A DNA stretch of 64,000 bases from Patellaria atrata CBS 101060. Its lineage: Eukaryota; Ascomycota; Dothideomycetes; Patellariales; Patellariaceae. The position numbers and the translations under genes are program-made. Position 1 is the stretch's first letter, and each line of letters starts with the position of its first letter. The notes below the pieces were generated by a model. That model saw only the letters and a list, made by a program, of their open reading frames with translations. It did no database searches and was not told the origin of the DNA. Positions 20,997 through 31,387 of this stretch are shown one piece after another. The stretch spans positions 355,981 through 419,980 of the forward strand of contig MU006098.1 in the NCBI GenBank assembly GCA_010093705.1, read 5' to 3'.

Positions 20997-23199
20997 TTAG
21001 TTCATTAACTTCCCAAATCCTTTACTCTGCTCACCTTCTCTCCAGCGGACGCGTTTCTTCCACTCCTCCACAACTCCATTCCACTCAGTCACTCCATACG
21101 GCGCCACCCACTCCCCCACTCCTCCTTTTCTCCACCTCTGAAGTCCCAGATCACCCTCTAACAAATCAAAGTACGGGACTGCATCAAGTACTAAATCTGG
21201 GACCGCCTTTTCCTTCTCGGGAAACCTATACTTCTCAAACCTCGCATACAACACCGCGTTATACCTGATAGCGTCAAATTGAGGCGGGGATGGTGACGGA
21301 ATTGGGTTGAGTCTGTCGGAGAAGTACGCCGCGATCCACAGGGCCTGGAGCTCGGCGCAGACGGCGGTGCGGAGGTTTAGGAGAGCGCCGGCGAAGGCGA
21401 TGGTACGTTTGGAGTAGTACGAGGGGGGAACAATAAAGCGATAGAGTGCGTAACCCTCCCATTTCTCGCTATACGAAGATGGTAAAGTCGTATGGTGAGC
21501 CGCAAGTAGTGGGAACCGCCGTTCGATTTCCCTATCTGCGCTTGCGATGATCGAAGCATCTTTCTCTACCTCATCCTTTGTGGCGATATGTGGGAGTCCT
21601 AACTTCACGTCCAGGCCTTCTGGGAGGAATTTGATTGCAGGGATTGGTGACCATCCAGTTGCGCAGATTAGAGCATCTGTTTCCAGTGCCTCACTTGTAG
21701 AAAGATGAACGCAGCCCGCGGATAAATGAGTGATATCTGCAATATGCACCTTGATAATTCCGTTTCTGACGTACTCCAACGGATCCTCCCCGTAATTCTT
21801 AATTCCCAGCTCATTACCAGCAAACAACGCACTATGCCACGGCTTCAACTTCTTTGTCTCGGGATGTTTGTCAAACCCCATCAGTGCCACCGTGTCGGTC
21901 CCCAGTATCCAGAAGAACACTTTCACTATCATTACACCTAACCATGTCTGGTGCAAAAACCATCGGATGCCTGCGTACCCATCCGAGTCAAAGATACAAG
22001 GTGAAAGCCAGGTGGCAACCCGTGTGGAGACCAACTTCTCAAGTTGTCGTTTAAGCGGTGTTACGAACGCCGGAGCCATCCACCGCGGTCCGGCGCCTGA
22101 TGCACGGATGATCCAGTCAACGGGGATGCCGGTGGAGGCGTATTCATGCGCGACGTCCCAAGCGGACTTTCCACCGCCGAGCAGCGCGATCCTCTTCGTC
22201 TTCGCAGGATTCAAGGTTGCGGCGTTCTTCTTAAAGTCAACGGTGTGGAAGAGGGAACGGTCGAAGCTTTCGGAGCCTTTGAGTCGGGGTACGAAAGGGG
22301 TTGAAGTGAGACCGGTCGCAACGACGAGTTTAGAGGCTCTTAGAACTCTCTTTTCTCCCTCTCCTCCATCTGATTTAGTCTTGACATTGCATCCGATTCT
22401 CCACCCTCCGATCCCACTCTCAATCTCCCTCACCCACTCTACCCGCCATTCCAACCTGCACCTGCCCTTTTCCCTAAGTCCCCTCACCTCAGCATATTCC
22501 TCTAGATATGCCCCCATAATCTCCCCGGGCACATGCTCGCCTTCTTTCACCTTCAACCCCTGTCCCGCGACCACTTCTTTCAGCGGGAAATCCGGGAGTT
22601 CGTACATGCCGAGGAGATTATTAGTCCTAAGTCCAGGGTACAACCTATGGCGGGCCCAGACGCCGCCAACGTAAGGGGCGGCATCGATGATGGCGATATG
22701 AGAAGCGGGATGGAGCGTAAGGTGAGTAGAAGCAGCTGTAAGACCGCAGACGCCTAAGATGGTATTAGTGGATTTTGGGTAAGGTAATTGTAGGTTATGA
22801 AGTGAAGGGTTAGGGGGCCTGATATGCGTTCCGCATCGTCCCGAAACTGCCACACAATAAAGTGGTATACCGGTCTGATATACAGGAAGTAAGAAAACCA
22901 AAAAAAAATAAGTGGGGGGGGAAAAGATTTTATTGTACAGATATATAAAGTTGCGATATTGCGGTATGAACGGTCCTGCATTATGTTCGGCAGGCGTACA
23001 CAGGCCGAGCCTACCGAGGATGCTAACCGTGACTAGTACCGCGATATGCGAACTAAGAAAGGAACTAAATGGGAAGGATAGTGAAATAGTGAAAATAGCA
23101 GGAGTAGAGGTAGAAGAAAAGATCGCGTGACTTTAGGAGCCGAAAATAGGGTAGTTTACCTGCACCGATCACTACAAGATCGAGTTGTTCTTCCTCCAT
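20997..23199 (-). CDS. FAD-dependent monooxygenase (flavin-containing monooxygenase-like)
   Basis: Two exons on the minus strand, 23199-23160 and 22753-20997, joined in frame across a 406-nt intron (GTAAAC donor, TTAG acceptor), giving 598 residues. The join rebuilds the FAD-binding VIGAGVCGL motif at residues 10-18 that the long second exon alone lacks, which is why I accept the tiny first exon. Other features: GGVWARHRLYPGL at about 40, a second nucleotide-binding motif ALLGGGKSAWDVAHEYAS at about 225 (NADPH side) and the ICATGW motif at about 410. These are hallmarks of class B flavin monooxygenases, which oxygenate carbonyl, N or S centres of small molecules using NADPH and O2. The substrate is unknown. 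The intron is far longer than any other here. Confidence 0.82.
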
Positions 23200-23714
23200 G
23201 ATGCCTAACTAAACTCGACGTGCTTTGTTCGGATTTGTGAAGATCAAACACTATCACAACTGAATATATAGTAGAAAAGGAAAAAGCAAAAAATATTGGA
23301 GCTGATAAAGTTGAAAGTTTGTGTGGGATTCTGATGATACAACAGTGTTTTAGCGCAGCCCTAGTGGTCTAGATGCTGTACGATTAATATCATCGCAGCC
23401 GCTAGCGACTTTATACGAGTAGTTGTGAACAACAAGAAACAAACGGTAAGTAGCTGAAAATGGTACGAGAAGTGGAAGAGAACACTAGAGTGGCTTATAC
23501 AAGGTGTAACTTATGCCTAAAGATGGATGAACAACGTGGTACCTGTACAATCCTAACCTCTTTCAGCTATCACAGAAATCAAACCAGATAACACCAGGGA
23601 AAGACTACCCTAGATGCCAGCCTCGTTCCCTTGAGCAAGTTTACTTGGTAATACTTTTTGTACACTATGACCCTACACTTTCGTCCATATGGTACACCTA
23701 ATATCCCTCTTTAA
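23200..23714. other. Intergenic, no gene seen
   Basis: Upstream region of the monooxygenase gene and downstream region of the mL50 gene. Nothing further was recognised. Confidence 0.5.
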
Positions 23715-25047
23715 TCAACCCCCAGTAACCGGTAAATCCCTCTTCTTAAGGTTCTTCTCAATGAGCTTCCACCTACCCACCTCCTTCTCCTTGTCTATGG
23801 GTGTAAACCTCCTATCAAATATCTTAACATGTTTCAACTTGGTCAACTCGCCAATGACCAGTGATTCAACTAATTTGGTTTTTGAAGGGTGACGTAAGCC
23901 CTCATAGAGATGGCGAGCCGTTTTAGAGGTCGTGATGAGAAAATCCGGGATTCTTAGGCGAGTGAGCTGAATAACGCGCTTGATGACCTGATGTGGAGTT
24001 AGAACTTTGAGTCTGTGGGAGGCTTTGTAGTACGGTAGGAAGCCAGTGGATGCAGTAGCACTTACGTAGAACTTAACAATATCGTCTTTTAGGGAGAAAT
24101 AGTCCATCCAATGCTTAGCTTCCCAGGTGGGTTTCCGCTTATTAGATATATCGGAGACCTCTTCCGGGATTAATTCTGTCCCGTCCGTATCTTCGGCCGA
24201 AAATTCCCCCTGCTCATAGGTCTCAGCAGCCGCGTTTGAGTCGCCATTTTGTTCAGTAGGTCTTATGCCCATGATACTAAGAATTTCGTTCTGGATATCC
24301 TCACTGGGGTAGACAAGTTGCAAATCTTTGTCCACAATCTTGAATTTAACGCCCTCAGTCCAATTTGTAGGGTCCAAGCTCGGGTTCTCCCATCTCTCTT
24401 TCAGTATTGTTCTCCATGAATCTTGTGAGTCGCTGGCATAACGAAGGGCAAGGACCTCAATAGCAGCACGACGGATAGCAGAGTGGATTTCGAACTTAGA
24501 GACATCGTCTTTAAGCCGAATGAAACTACACAAGCATGATTAGCGAAACATAATCCAATGTTAAGTATTTAAACCTGGCCCAGTGAAGTGCACAAAGATC
24601 ATACCTCTCAAATTTTTCATGTGGACTCTTCAACTCTTTAACCCAAGCGTCACTCCCCACCCACTCTAGCCCATCCCAACTCTCTGCAGGCGTATAATAG
24701 CGTTCATTTTCCACCGCCTCTTGCCCCTCCCCAACATTGTCAACCTCCACCTCGTCCTCTGCCATTTCTCTTCCATCTACTTCTCGGCCAGCATACTCAG
24801 GCACCGCACTCTTCATCGGCGAGTCCCTAGAATATGGATCAACCTGGCCAGGTGGATTATCCGTGCCCCAGATCTTCCGTCTCAATTTTTCAGTATACGG
24901 TTCCTTTTGTTGGTCCTCTCGCTGGACGCGAGCTGACGAAAAAGGGCGGGCATTGCGCAATTGACAGGCGTGACATAGTGAAGAGGGACGGCGGACATGT
25001 TCGAAGAAATATTCAAATGTCTGAGTTGATCGCGGTAGACGTCGCAT
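23715..25047 (-). CDS. Mitochondrial large-subunit ribosomal protein mL50
   Basis: Two exons, 25047-24605 and 24525-23715, with a 79-nt intron (GTATGA donor, CTTAAC branch, TGTAG acceptor). The frame closes exactly at 417 residues. The open frame runs further upstream, but 25047 is the first ATG. The N-terminus (MRRLPRSTQTFEYFFEHVRR..., ARPFSSARVQ) is a typical arginine-rich mitochondrial presequence. The body has the fungal mL50 pattern RYYTPAESWDGLEWVGSDAW at about residue 115, then helical segments through DLPVTGG. The protein is expected in the mitochondrial ribosome. The family assignment is from memory of fungal mL50 proteins. Confidence 0.75.
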
Positions 25048-25383
25048 TATTGTTGTTAGGGTTAACAATGATGGAATTGGGAGATGGGAATGTCTGGGGG
25101 TGACAATTAGGAAATTTAGCTTAGGATCGGGATAGGGGCACGGGCCATGCGGAAGAGACAGGAATTATGAACTGCAACTACCAAATGGAAATATTGGGAT
25201 TTGAGAGATATAAAAGGACTTGTTACCTTAGCATCAATGACACAATCAGTTGATCCAACTCTGAACCCATTGTAGATACATAACGCCTGATCCAACCATT
25301 TTCACTCCATACATTGCAAGAACCACACATCGTAAACATCCAAGGTACGAATATACAAAGCATCCTATAGAGGCTGGTACTTG
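25048..25383. other. Intergenic promoter region of the mL50 gene
   Basis: 336 bases between two minus-strand genes. It holds a GATATAAAAGG sequence near 25206 and nothing else recognisable. Confidence 0.4.
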
Positions 25384-27615
25384 TTAATACTCCACCCCCC
25401 TCCCACTACCCATCCGTTCTATATTACTCATAATCCGGCTCTTTCCTCCACTAATACTTCTGCTCAAGTTCCCTGGGGGTTTAATACCCCCGATCCTACT
25501 CTCACCTATCGAAGACGGTGCCTTGAGACCGGACGGGCGTAACATACTCTTCCTGAAATCCTCGACCACAGCTGGTGTGTTATTCGGTACATCCGCTTGA
25601 AGAGCGAGCATCTCATCGACAGCAGCAACCAATTCTCCTTTTTCGACCCTTTCTCTCTCAAGATCAGCGAGAACCACTGTGTAGTCTTCTCGCGCAGATC
25701 TGACTTCCTGCTCTAGACCGGCTAGTTTGGCCCTCTGCTTCTCGAGTTCCGTGCTTTGAGCCTCTATCTTCAACTTCTGCTCTTCGAGTCTCTTCATATC
25801 TGCCGCCCGTTCCGCGGTTGAAAGATCAGATGGCAAGACGCCGGAGAATGTGGCATCACGGCCCATTTGAAGTTCCTCCATTTGTTTGGTCATGTCGCCG
25901 ATCTTGCGTTGCAGCTCGACGCACTTCTTCTCCGCTTTCGCCTCATACGATTTCTTGAGCGCAGCGACCTTAGTCTCGTGTTTCTTCTTATACACGACAT
26001 GGAGTTCCTTGCACAAAGTAGCGACTTTGTCATCGATCTGCTTCTGGACTTGCTCCGCCGTAAAGCGCGGCGAGTGTGAACCCTCTTCTTCACCGATGAA
26101 AGCCTGTGTCTGATCAACAATCTTGCTTTCCGCTTCAACTGCTCTCTGATCAGCCTCTGCTGCTCTGAGCTCGGCATCATGAGCTCTCCGTTCACTCTCT
26201 TCAAGTCTGCGGATAAGCTCCTCCCGTTCCCTCTCGTTGCTCATAATTTCGCCCTTGATGCTACGGAGGACTTCCTCGACTTCGTTGCCTCGTTTAACCC
26301 AATCAGCCTTTTCCTTCTCTGCATCTTCACGTGCGCTCTGTTCCATACGGGCGTTCTCTTGCGCTTCCCCTGCACGGCGTTCTGAATCGGTAACAGCCTT
26401 TTTCAAACTTTCGACCTCTGCTTCCTTTCCGTTAAGAGTTGCAGTCAACGATGAGATTTGGGACTGATACGATGATTTCATCGACTCCAGTTCCCGAACC
26501 GTAATAGTGGGGACGGACCGTGGTGTGGGTGCAGGAGGAAGTTCAAAATCGAGCAGGTTAAGGATGTTTCGTTTCTCTGACGGTGTAGATGGAAGAGTAT
26601 GCTTTCCTGGTGAACGTTGGTTACTGATGTACGACAGTAAACTCGGCCCACTGTGCGACTTAGACGGAGAATGACGCCTCGTTTTAGAAGGTGTCGCGCG
26701 GGCTGAGTAAGAGAAAGACTCCATCTGCTGTGTGAAGTCGAGCAAGAGGTTTGTTGTGTCGCTATCGGCCTTGTAACCGTTTGTGCGTCGAGGTGTTGGA
26801 GAAGGTGAGCCATTAAAATCATCTACCTGGTGTCTCCTAGATGTACCTGGTGTGTAGAATGCGGCGCTTCGCGGAGTACGAGTCTGGGCGGTGTCCATGT
26901 TGAACGTCTTGGCTGGACTACCTTGTCCCAGTCTGGCAAATTGTGTCATGTCTGCATTTGGGATTTCTGAAAACGCACTGAAGCAGGTATCGTCAATATT
27001 GGTCTGCTCATCGATTTGTTCGTCGTATGAAGTGCTCTCGTGGTATCTAAACTCTTCGACTACAGTCTCCTTTCTCGTCTCAACTATGTTCCGTTCATCC
27101 TCCATCATCTTAATTGCGACTGTCAATCCTTCATTCTCGCGCAGTTGCTCAACTTGCTCATTAGAGCTTCGCTTGATGGGTGATTGTCTTGGTCGCGAGG
27201 ACTTTATTGGGGAAAGGTGCCTTGAGGCGAGCCGCGGTGTCGCCTCTACGATTGAATCATCCTGAAAGATGTCGACTTCCGCAGCGCGATCAATTGCAGT
27301 CGTCGGAGGAGTAGTAGACACCTCCGGAAGTGCTTCCGTCTGAAGGGATAACTTTACTGGAGATCTCTGCTTTGGCGGACTCTGCGTCTTAATAGGTTTT
27401 GATGCTGTAGGTGGCGCATTCTCTTGATCAATTTCTGCGACAAATGGCGAGCTTGGTGGATCGTAATGCGATATATCATCATCCGGAAAATCGCCAACAG
27501 GTTTGCTATCCGGTGATGCATTTGCCGAGAAGTAATCCACGGTCTTTGCTGCAGTGCCAGGCGTTCGATTGAGAGCAGAATTCGAAACCGGGGAAAATGG
27601 AATCAAGTCCTCCAT
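25384..27615 (-). CDS. Coiled-coil protein, likely spindle-pole-body-associated (Cut12/SnaD-like)
   Basis: Intronless 743-residue frame from the ATG at 27615. Residues 1-340 are Ser/Pro/Thr-rich with many SP and TP sites (SPIKSSRPRQSPIKRSS, RTPRSAAFYTPGT), suiting a cell-cycle kinase target. A short conserved-looking block NLLDFELPPAPTPRSVPTITV sits at about 345. From about 365 to 650 there is a long coiled coil (ISSLTATLNGKEAEVESLKKAV, RRLEESERRAHDAELRAAEADQ). The tail is basic and Ser/Gly-rich. This order fits the fungal spindle-pole-body formation-associated proteins, but coiled coils give false kinship easily, so the specific name is tentative. Confidence 0.65.
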   Translation of the reverse strand: MEDLIPFSPVSNSALNRTPGTAAKTVDYFSANASPDSKPVGDFPDDDISHYDPPSSPFVAEIDQENAPPTASKPIKTQSPPKQRSPVKLSLQTEALPEVSTTPPTTAIDRAAEVDIFQDDSIVEATPRLASRHLSPIKSSRPRQSPIKRSSNEQVEQLRENEGLTVAIKMMEDERNIVETRKETVVEEFRYHESTSYDEQIDEQTNIDDTCFSAFSEIPNADMTQFARLGQGSPAKTFNMDTAQTRTPRSAAFYTPGTSRRHQVDDFNGSPSPTPRRTNGYKADSDTTNLLLDFTQQMESFSYSARATPSKTRRHSPSKSHSGPSLLSYISNQRSPGKHTLPSTPSEKRNILNLLDFELPPAPTPRSVPTITVRELESMKSSYQSQISSLTATLNGKEAEVESLKKAVTDSERRAGEAQENARMEQSAREDAEKEKADWVKRGNEVEEVLRSIKGEIMSNEREREELIRRLEESERRAHDAELRAAEADQRAVEAESKIVDQTQAFIGEEEGSHSPRFTAEQVQKQIDDKVATLCKELHVVYKKKHETKVAALKKSYEAKAEKKCVELQRKIGDMTKQMEELQMGRDATFSGVLPSDLSTAERAADMKRLEEQKLKIEAQSTELEKQRAKLAGLEQEVRSAREDYTVVLADLERERVEKGELVAAVDEMLALQADVPNNTPAVVEDFRKSMLRPSGLKAPSSIGESRIGGIKPPGNLSRSISGGKSRIMSNIERMGSGRGVEY

Positions 27616-28269
27616 TTCATAAACTTTAAAAGTATTGGTAGTCCAAATGGCGGGAGCCGAAATCGAAGTTGGTGGTGAGTGGTAAGTTGTGTGTCGGCGT
27701 CGTCAGTGTTTATTTTCCCGATGTAAACAATGCCAAGATATTAGCCTCTCCCAACGACGGCACGTGATTTCGAAAATTATACGGAGTCTTCATGCAGACC
27801 ATATTGATAAGGAGTAATCATGCAGGTTATCCTTCAGCTCCTCTCAATTCTTGAAACAAGGCTAGAGCACTTTTTCTTAGTTATATCGAGGAAGGATAAA
27901 AAATAAAATAGAATATATTATTCCCCTTATCTAGAAGAATAAGCATATAATTATCGATTTGAACAATATTCATTAGTCGGTAGTAGAATTCTACTAAGCT
28001 GAAGGCATATTCGTAGTTTTTATCGATTTTGGTGGTTGTTATCCCACGACTTATCTCGCTGAGCCTTGAAATCTTCAGTGGAGAGTCTTCTTCACATCCC
28101 CGCTCAATATCTCCGCACCTTATGTTATGGAACAATAGAACTTAGTAAGTTTACGGTACGGTAGGTCTCTACCTATGACTAACGCTACCTGGACTTCTTG
28201 CTCAGTAAAGCTAGCAATCAACACAGTTCTACCACAATACACTTACTACTTAGATCCAAATCTTTCGCA
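27616..28269. other. Intergenic, no gene seen
   Basis: Promoter of the coiled-coil gene at the left, AT-rich sequence at the right. No ORF with coding character. Confidence 0.5.
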
Positions 28270-28533
28270 ATGACGAGTAGTATATCTTCGGTACTTCTCG
28301 CCTCGTATCGCTCTAGATACTGGGAGGCCATAGGCGGTGTTGCCAGTGTCTACTGTTTGATTTTCTTACTCCATCATCTTCTAAGCATATATGCTCCTAA
28401 TCGCGCCAAGGTATCTGTGCCTAATCCCTGGTGCCCTCTTCCCGCCCATGGTAACTGGCTGACTAACGGAAAAACCTGGAGGTTAGCTACACGGTGGATT
28501 TTACTCTCGTGGCGAACTATATCCGAGAGTTAA
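28270..28533 (+). pseudogene. Possible remnant of a membrane-anchored gene, N-terminus only
   Basis: An ATG at 28270 opens MTSSISSVLLASYRSRYWEAIGG... with one strong membrane segment (residues about 22-40) and a basic stop-transfer NRAK, like the anchor of a microsomal enzyme. The frame ends at 28533 without a domain. Alternative splicing of GTATCT at about 28410 to acceptors near 28480 opens short tails but no recognisable domain. It lies at the edge of the biosynthetic-type locus and may be a lost member of it, such as an oxidase. Confidence 0.3.
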
Positions 28534-28856
28534 TCTACCCGCAAGAAGTAGATAATATTAGGAGATTCAACTGTATTCAAGGAGAGGGCTGTACACAAGG
28601 GATCGACTGTAACCCAAGGGGCACGCTCTAGAAAGGACACGATCACATTACCATCGATCAAAACATCTTCTGGAGATATCGATCATGATGGAAAGTTAAA
28701 GGGCGTTCGTCAGAGTACGTGTAGCAATGTCCAGAATTGGTGACCATGACTTAAACAAAGAACAAGTCCCTTTTAAATGATTGGAGCTATTTTCCATATT
28801 CCTATGTTAATTCATGACCTGTCCGCATTTTAAAGCCGTTTCAATTAATTTACCGC
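28534..28856. other. Intergenic, nothing seen
   Basis: Short AT-rich region between the remnant and the 3' end of the methyltransferase gene. Confidence 0.4.
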
Positions 28857-29879
28857 TCATCCACATGCTGGTTTCTGTCCAACACAGACCACAGGATCCA
28901 TAGTCAGACTGACCCCTTTGCTAATCTCTTCTAGGGCATGAGCCCAGATTTCGTCGAAATTTTCCTCCGTACCAATAAGCTTGCCGTCCCTCTTTGTTAA
29001 AACAACCACACTCTCCGTCATCATGAGCATGTCGTCCGTAATCGGCTTCCGTAGTTTCGGTGCCCAGGTCGTCTTATCAAACTGAACATTCTCAAAGCCA
29101 TTCTCCTTGAATTGTTGATCAAGGTTTGCAATCCAACTGCCAGGCCTATCATCAGTTGAAGAATCCAATAGAACCGTCTGGATTTCCGCCTACCTAGGAT
29201 TGAAAGTCAACACATTCGCATTCTTCATCATTACCTCCGTCATCTTCTGCGCCCATTTCGAGCTCACTCCAGCATTTGGTGAAATTGCCTTAAAGCTAGC
29301 GGAGTTGAATTCATCCCATTGCAACCATCCACCGGGCTTGAGCATTCTAGCTGCATTCTTGATCAGGGGACTTGAGTCGTTATTGCGGACGACAGCAGAG
29401 AAGACACGTATGTGTACGATGTCGAAGATCCCAGTCAGATTCTCCGGAACATCATCAAAAGCATTCAGTTGGGCAAAATGCACTTCAGGCGAGCAGTTAT
29501 CTGCTGCTGGAAAGTTTGCTAGTGAAACATCGAAACCGTAAAGCTTAGTGTGTGGCTTGATTCCAGATGGGAGCTCGTCAGCGACCTCAAGAATCCACGC
29601 GCTTGATTGTAATTGTCAGTAGTTGGGTTGAATGAAGAAGTGGAACAACGATTACCAGTTGCCTGCACCCTGGTCAGCAATTCTATATGTCTCGCCCTCA
29701 CCAAGAGTAGACGGGATATTGATCGACGGGTGGATGTTCCATCCGGTCTGTGATTTCCAAAGCCAGTGTTGTAAGTGTAATCTTTAGAAGATGATGTCAG
29801 CGTACGTATGTATGTTGTCTTCTATGACTCTTCCCCTGTTGCGGCATTCCTCAGATACCGTACACTCATCTTCAAAAGG
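28857..29879 (-). CDS. Class I SAM-dependent methyltransferase (LaeA/UMTA-like)
   Basis: Four-exon model on the minus strand: 29879-29869, 29781-29656, 29601-29194, 29145-28857, giving 277 residues exactly in frame. Introns are 87, 54 and 48 nt with GTATCT, GTAATC and GTAGGC donors. The start RLHLQHWLWKSQTG is the usual N-terminal block of this family. Motif I is YRIADQGAGNCAWILEVADEL (about residues 37-57), followed by KLYGFDVSLANFP, FDIVHIRVF and ARMLKPGGWLQWDEF, so the SAM-binding Rossmann fold is complete. The last exon carries RPGSWIANLDQQFKENGFENV. Such enzymes methylate small molecules in secondary-metabolite pathways. The 11-nt first exon is the least certain part; a longer upstream start is possible. 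Confidence 0.75.
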
Positions 29880-31387
29880 ATATCCTAACTCTGTCTGCTG
29901 CTCAAGGGAACGAAGAAGATTCAGAGAGCTCTCAACCGTCCATTACACCTAAGAAAATGTAGGGGCACAGAGAATGGAGGCATGTTGATTTGTTCGGTGT
30001 GAGTACAGAGGCCGAGAAATGCCAACTACAATCGGGAAAGAGATAACAGACTATTAGTTCCGGATATAATTACCTTGCAGATTCTTTGAAATGTCGCCCC
30101 AGCAAGTATGTTTCTTTCTGCAAAACAGCAGCTGCGTCTTGATTTCCGTTCATATCTCCACAGTTGATCTCTGGTGTGAAAAAGGTTTGAAAATTGATTA
30201 CCCACAGGATGATAGGTTATATGAAGTAGGTGCGGAAAGGAGACTGACTTGTATTCAGCCAAAGAGATCAGAAGATCAAAGTCGGGCTAGTGTTCAGGCA
30301 GGTGATATATGAATTTACGTACTTTCTATCATAGAACAATGCTACCGTTTGCTCTCAAACCAACACTATACCCTTGAAGCATTCATGTTATTGACCCCAT
30401 TCAGCAACGTTCATCGTAAGACCCGAAGAGGATCTACAAAACCGTTGCCCAGCAATAGGCAAGATCTTGGGTATGTTGTGCTATGAGAATAGTTCTGACA
30501 ATGCATTCAGTTGGAATTCCAAGTGAAGAATTGAGATTTGCGTATCCGTCCCGCCTTACATGCATATCCAGACTCCATGTATTTTGTTGACAACTCCACC
30601 TTTACATGATATACCCCATTAACCAATTCTCCGTAATTATTCTCTTACAGATGACCGTTAAGCAAAGAAAGTCTCCGATCATTCAGTAGTGCTGTGGGTA
30701 ATGCTTGTGGGCACACCCAAATTCTCTGCCTTATAATGGAAATACTTTGTACAACCTGCCTCTTTCAGGAGTAATATTTACCGCAATACCCCTGACCATG
30801 TTGAACGATGCATGCCCCAACATCTACCCCTGTATTACACTTCAGCTCACATACCGGCCGCACGTTTCGGTCCTTGATTATTCTTCTTTTCTTTTCTTTT
30901 CTTCTTTTCTTTTCCTTTCCTCTTTTCTTTCTTTTTCAATGGTGCAGATCAGTCTCCTTTGCAGATCGCGATTTAGTCTTTCGGTACTTCTTATCCCGAC
31001 TCTGCGCCCGACTGATTCTCAGTTCACTATCCGCCACACCTTACGATCTAATTCTTTCTCCTCTATCCTGGTAGACCTTCCTCAGCTTCCGTACACTTGT
31101 TCGTACTTAGTGTATTGCTCAGTTTGTAGGCCCGACGTTTGATTTATACGGTAAAGTAGATTCAACGATACGAGTTCCCCCTAGGTTTTGACTTCTTCAT
31201 ACATGGGACTCTGATATCACTTAATGGAAGGGCGTACAGAAGATGGCTGAAGTAGTCACAAGGGAGATGATACAGCATTTCAGGTAGACATGTGGACTTC
31301 CAGGCGCAAGCAAGTAATGACTGTTTTTCAACTTTTTTTTCTAATATACACGTACAGCGAAGTCTGTAATCCGATGGAAAAAAGCGA
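29880..31387. other. Intergenic with unrecognised open segments and a pyrimidine tract
   Basis: On the minus strand about 30285-30070 is open (DFDLLISLAEYKSVSFPHLL...) and can be joined over a 48-nt GTAATT...TTGTAG intron-like gap to a further short open segment ending about 29956. I cannot give it a start or a family. A polypyrimidine tract lies at 30879-30937. The rest shows nothing. Confidence 0.3.
30879..30937 (+). repeat. CTTTT-type polypyrimidine microsatellite
   Basis: An almost pure C/T tract built from TTCTT and CTTTT units. It creates a spurious Ser/Phe-rich ORF on the plus strand. Confidence 0.7.

Noticed and set aside
21868-22674. 268-residue plus-strand ORF
   Set aside because: It lies antisense within the monooxygenase exon, which has clear FAD/NADPH motifs.
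23342-23410. tRNA-like sequence (TAGTGGTCTAGATGC)
   Set aside because: Resembles an A box, but no acceptor stem or B box follows.
30705-31142. 145-residue plus-strand ORF rich in Ser, Phe and Leu
   Set aside because: It lacks an ATG at its start and owes its length to the polypyrimidine tract at 30879-30937.
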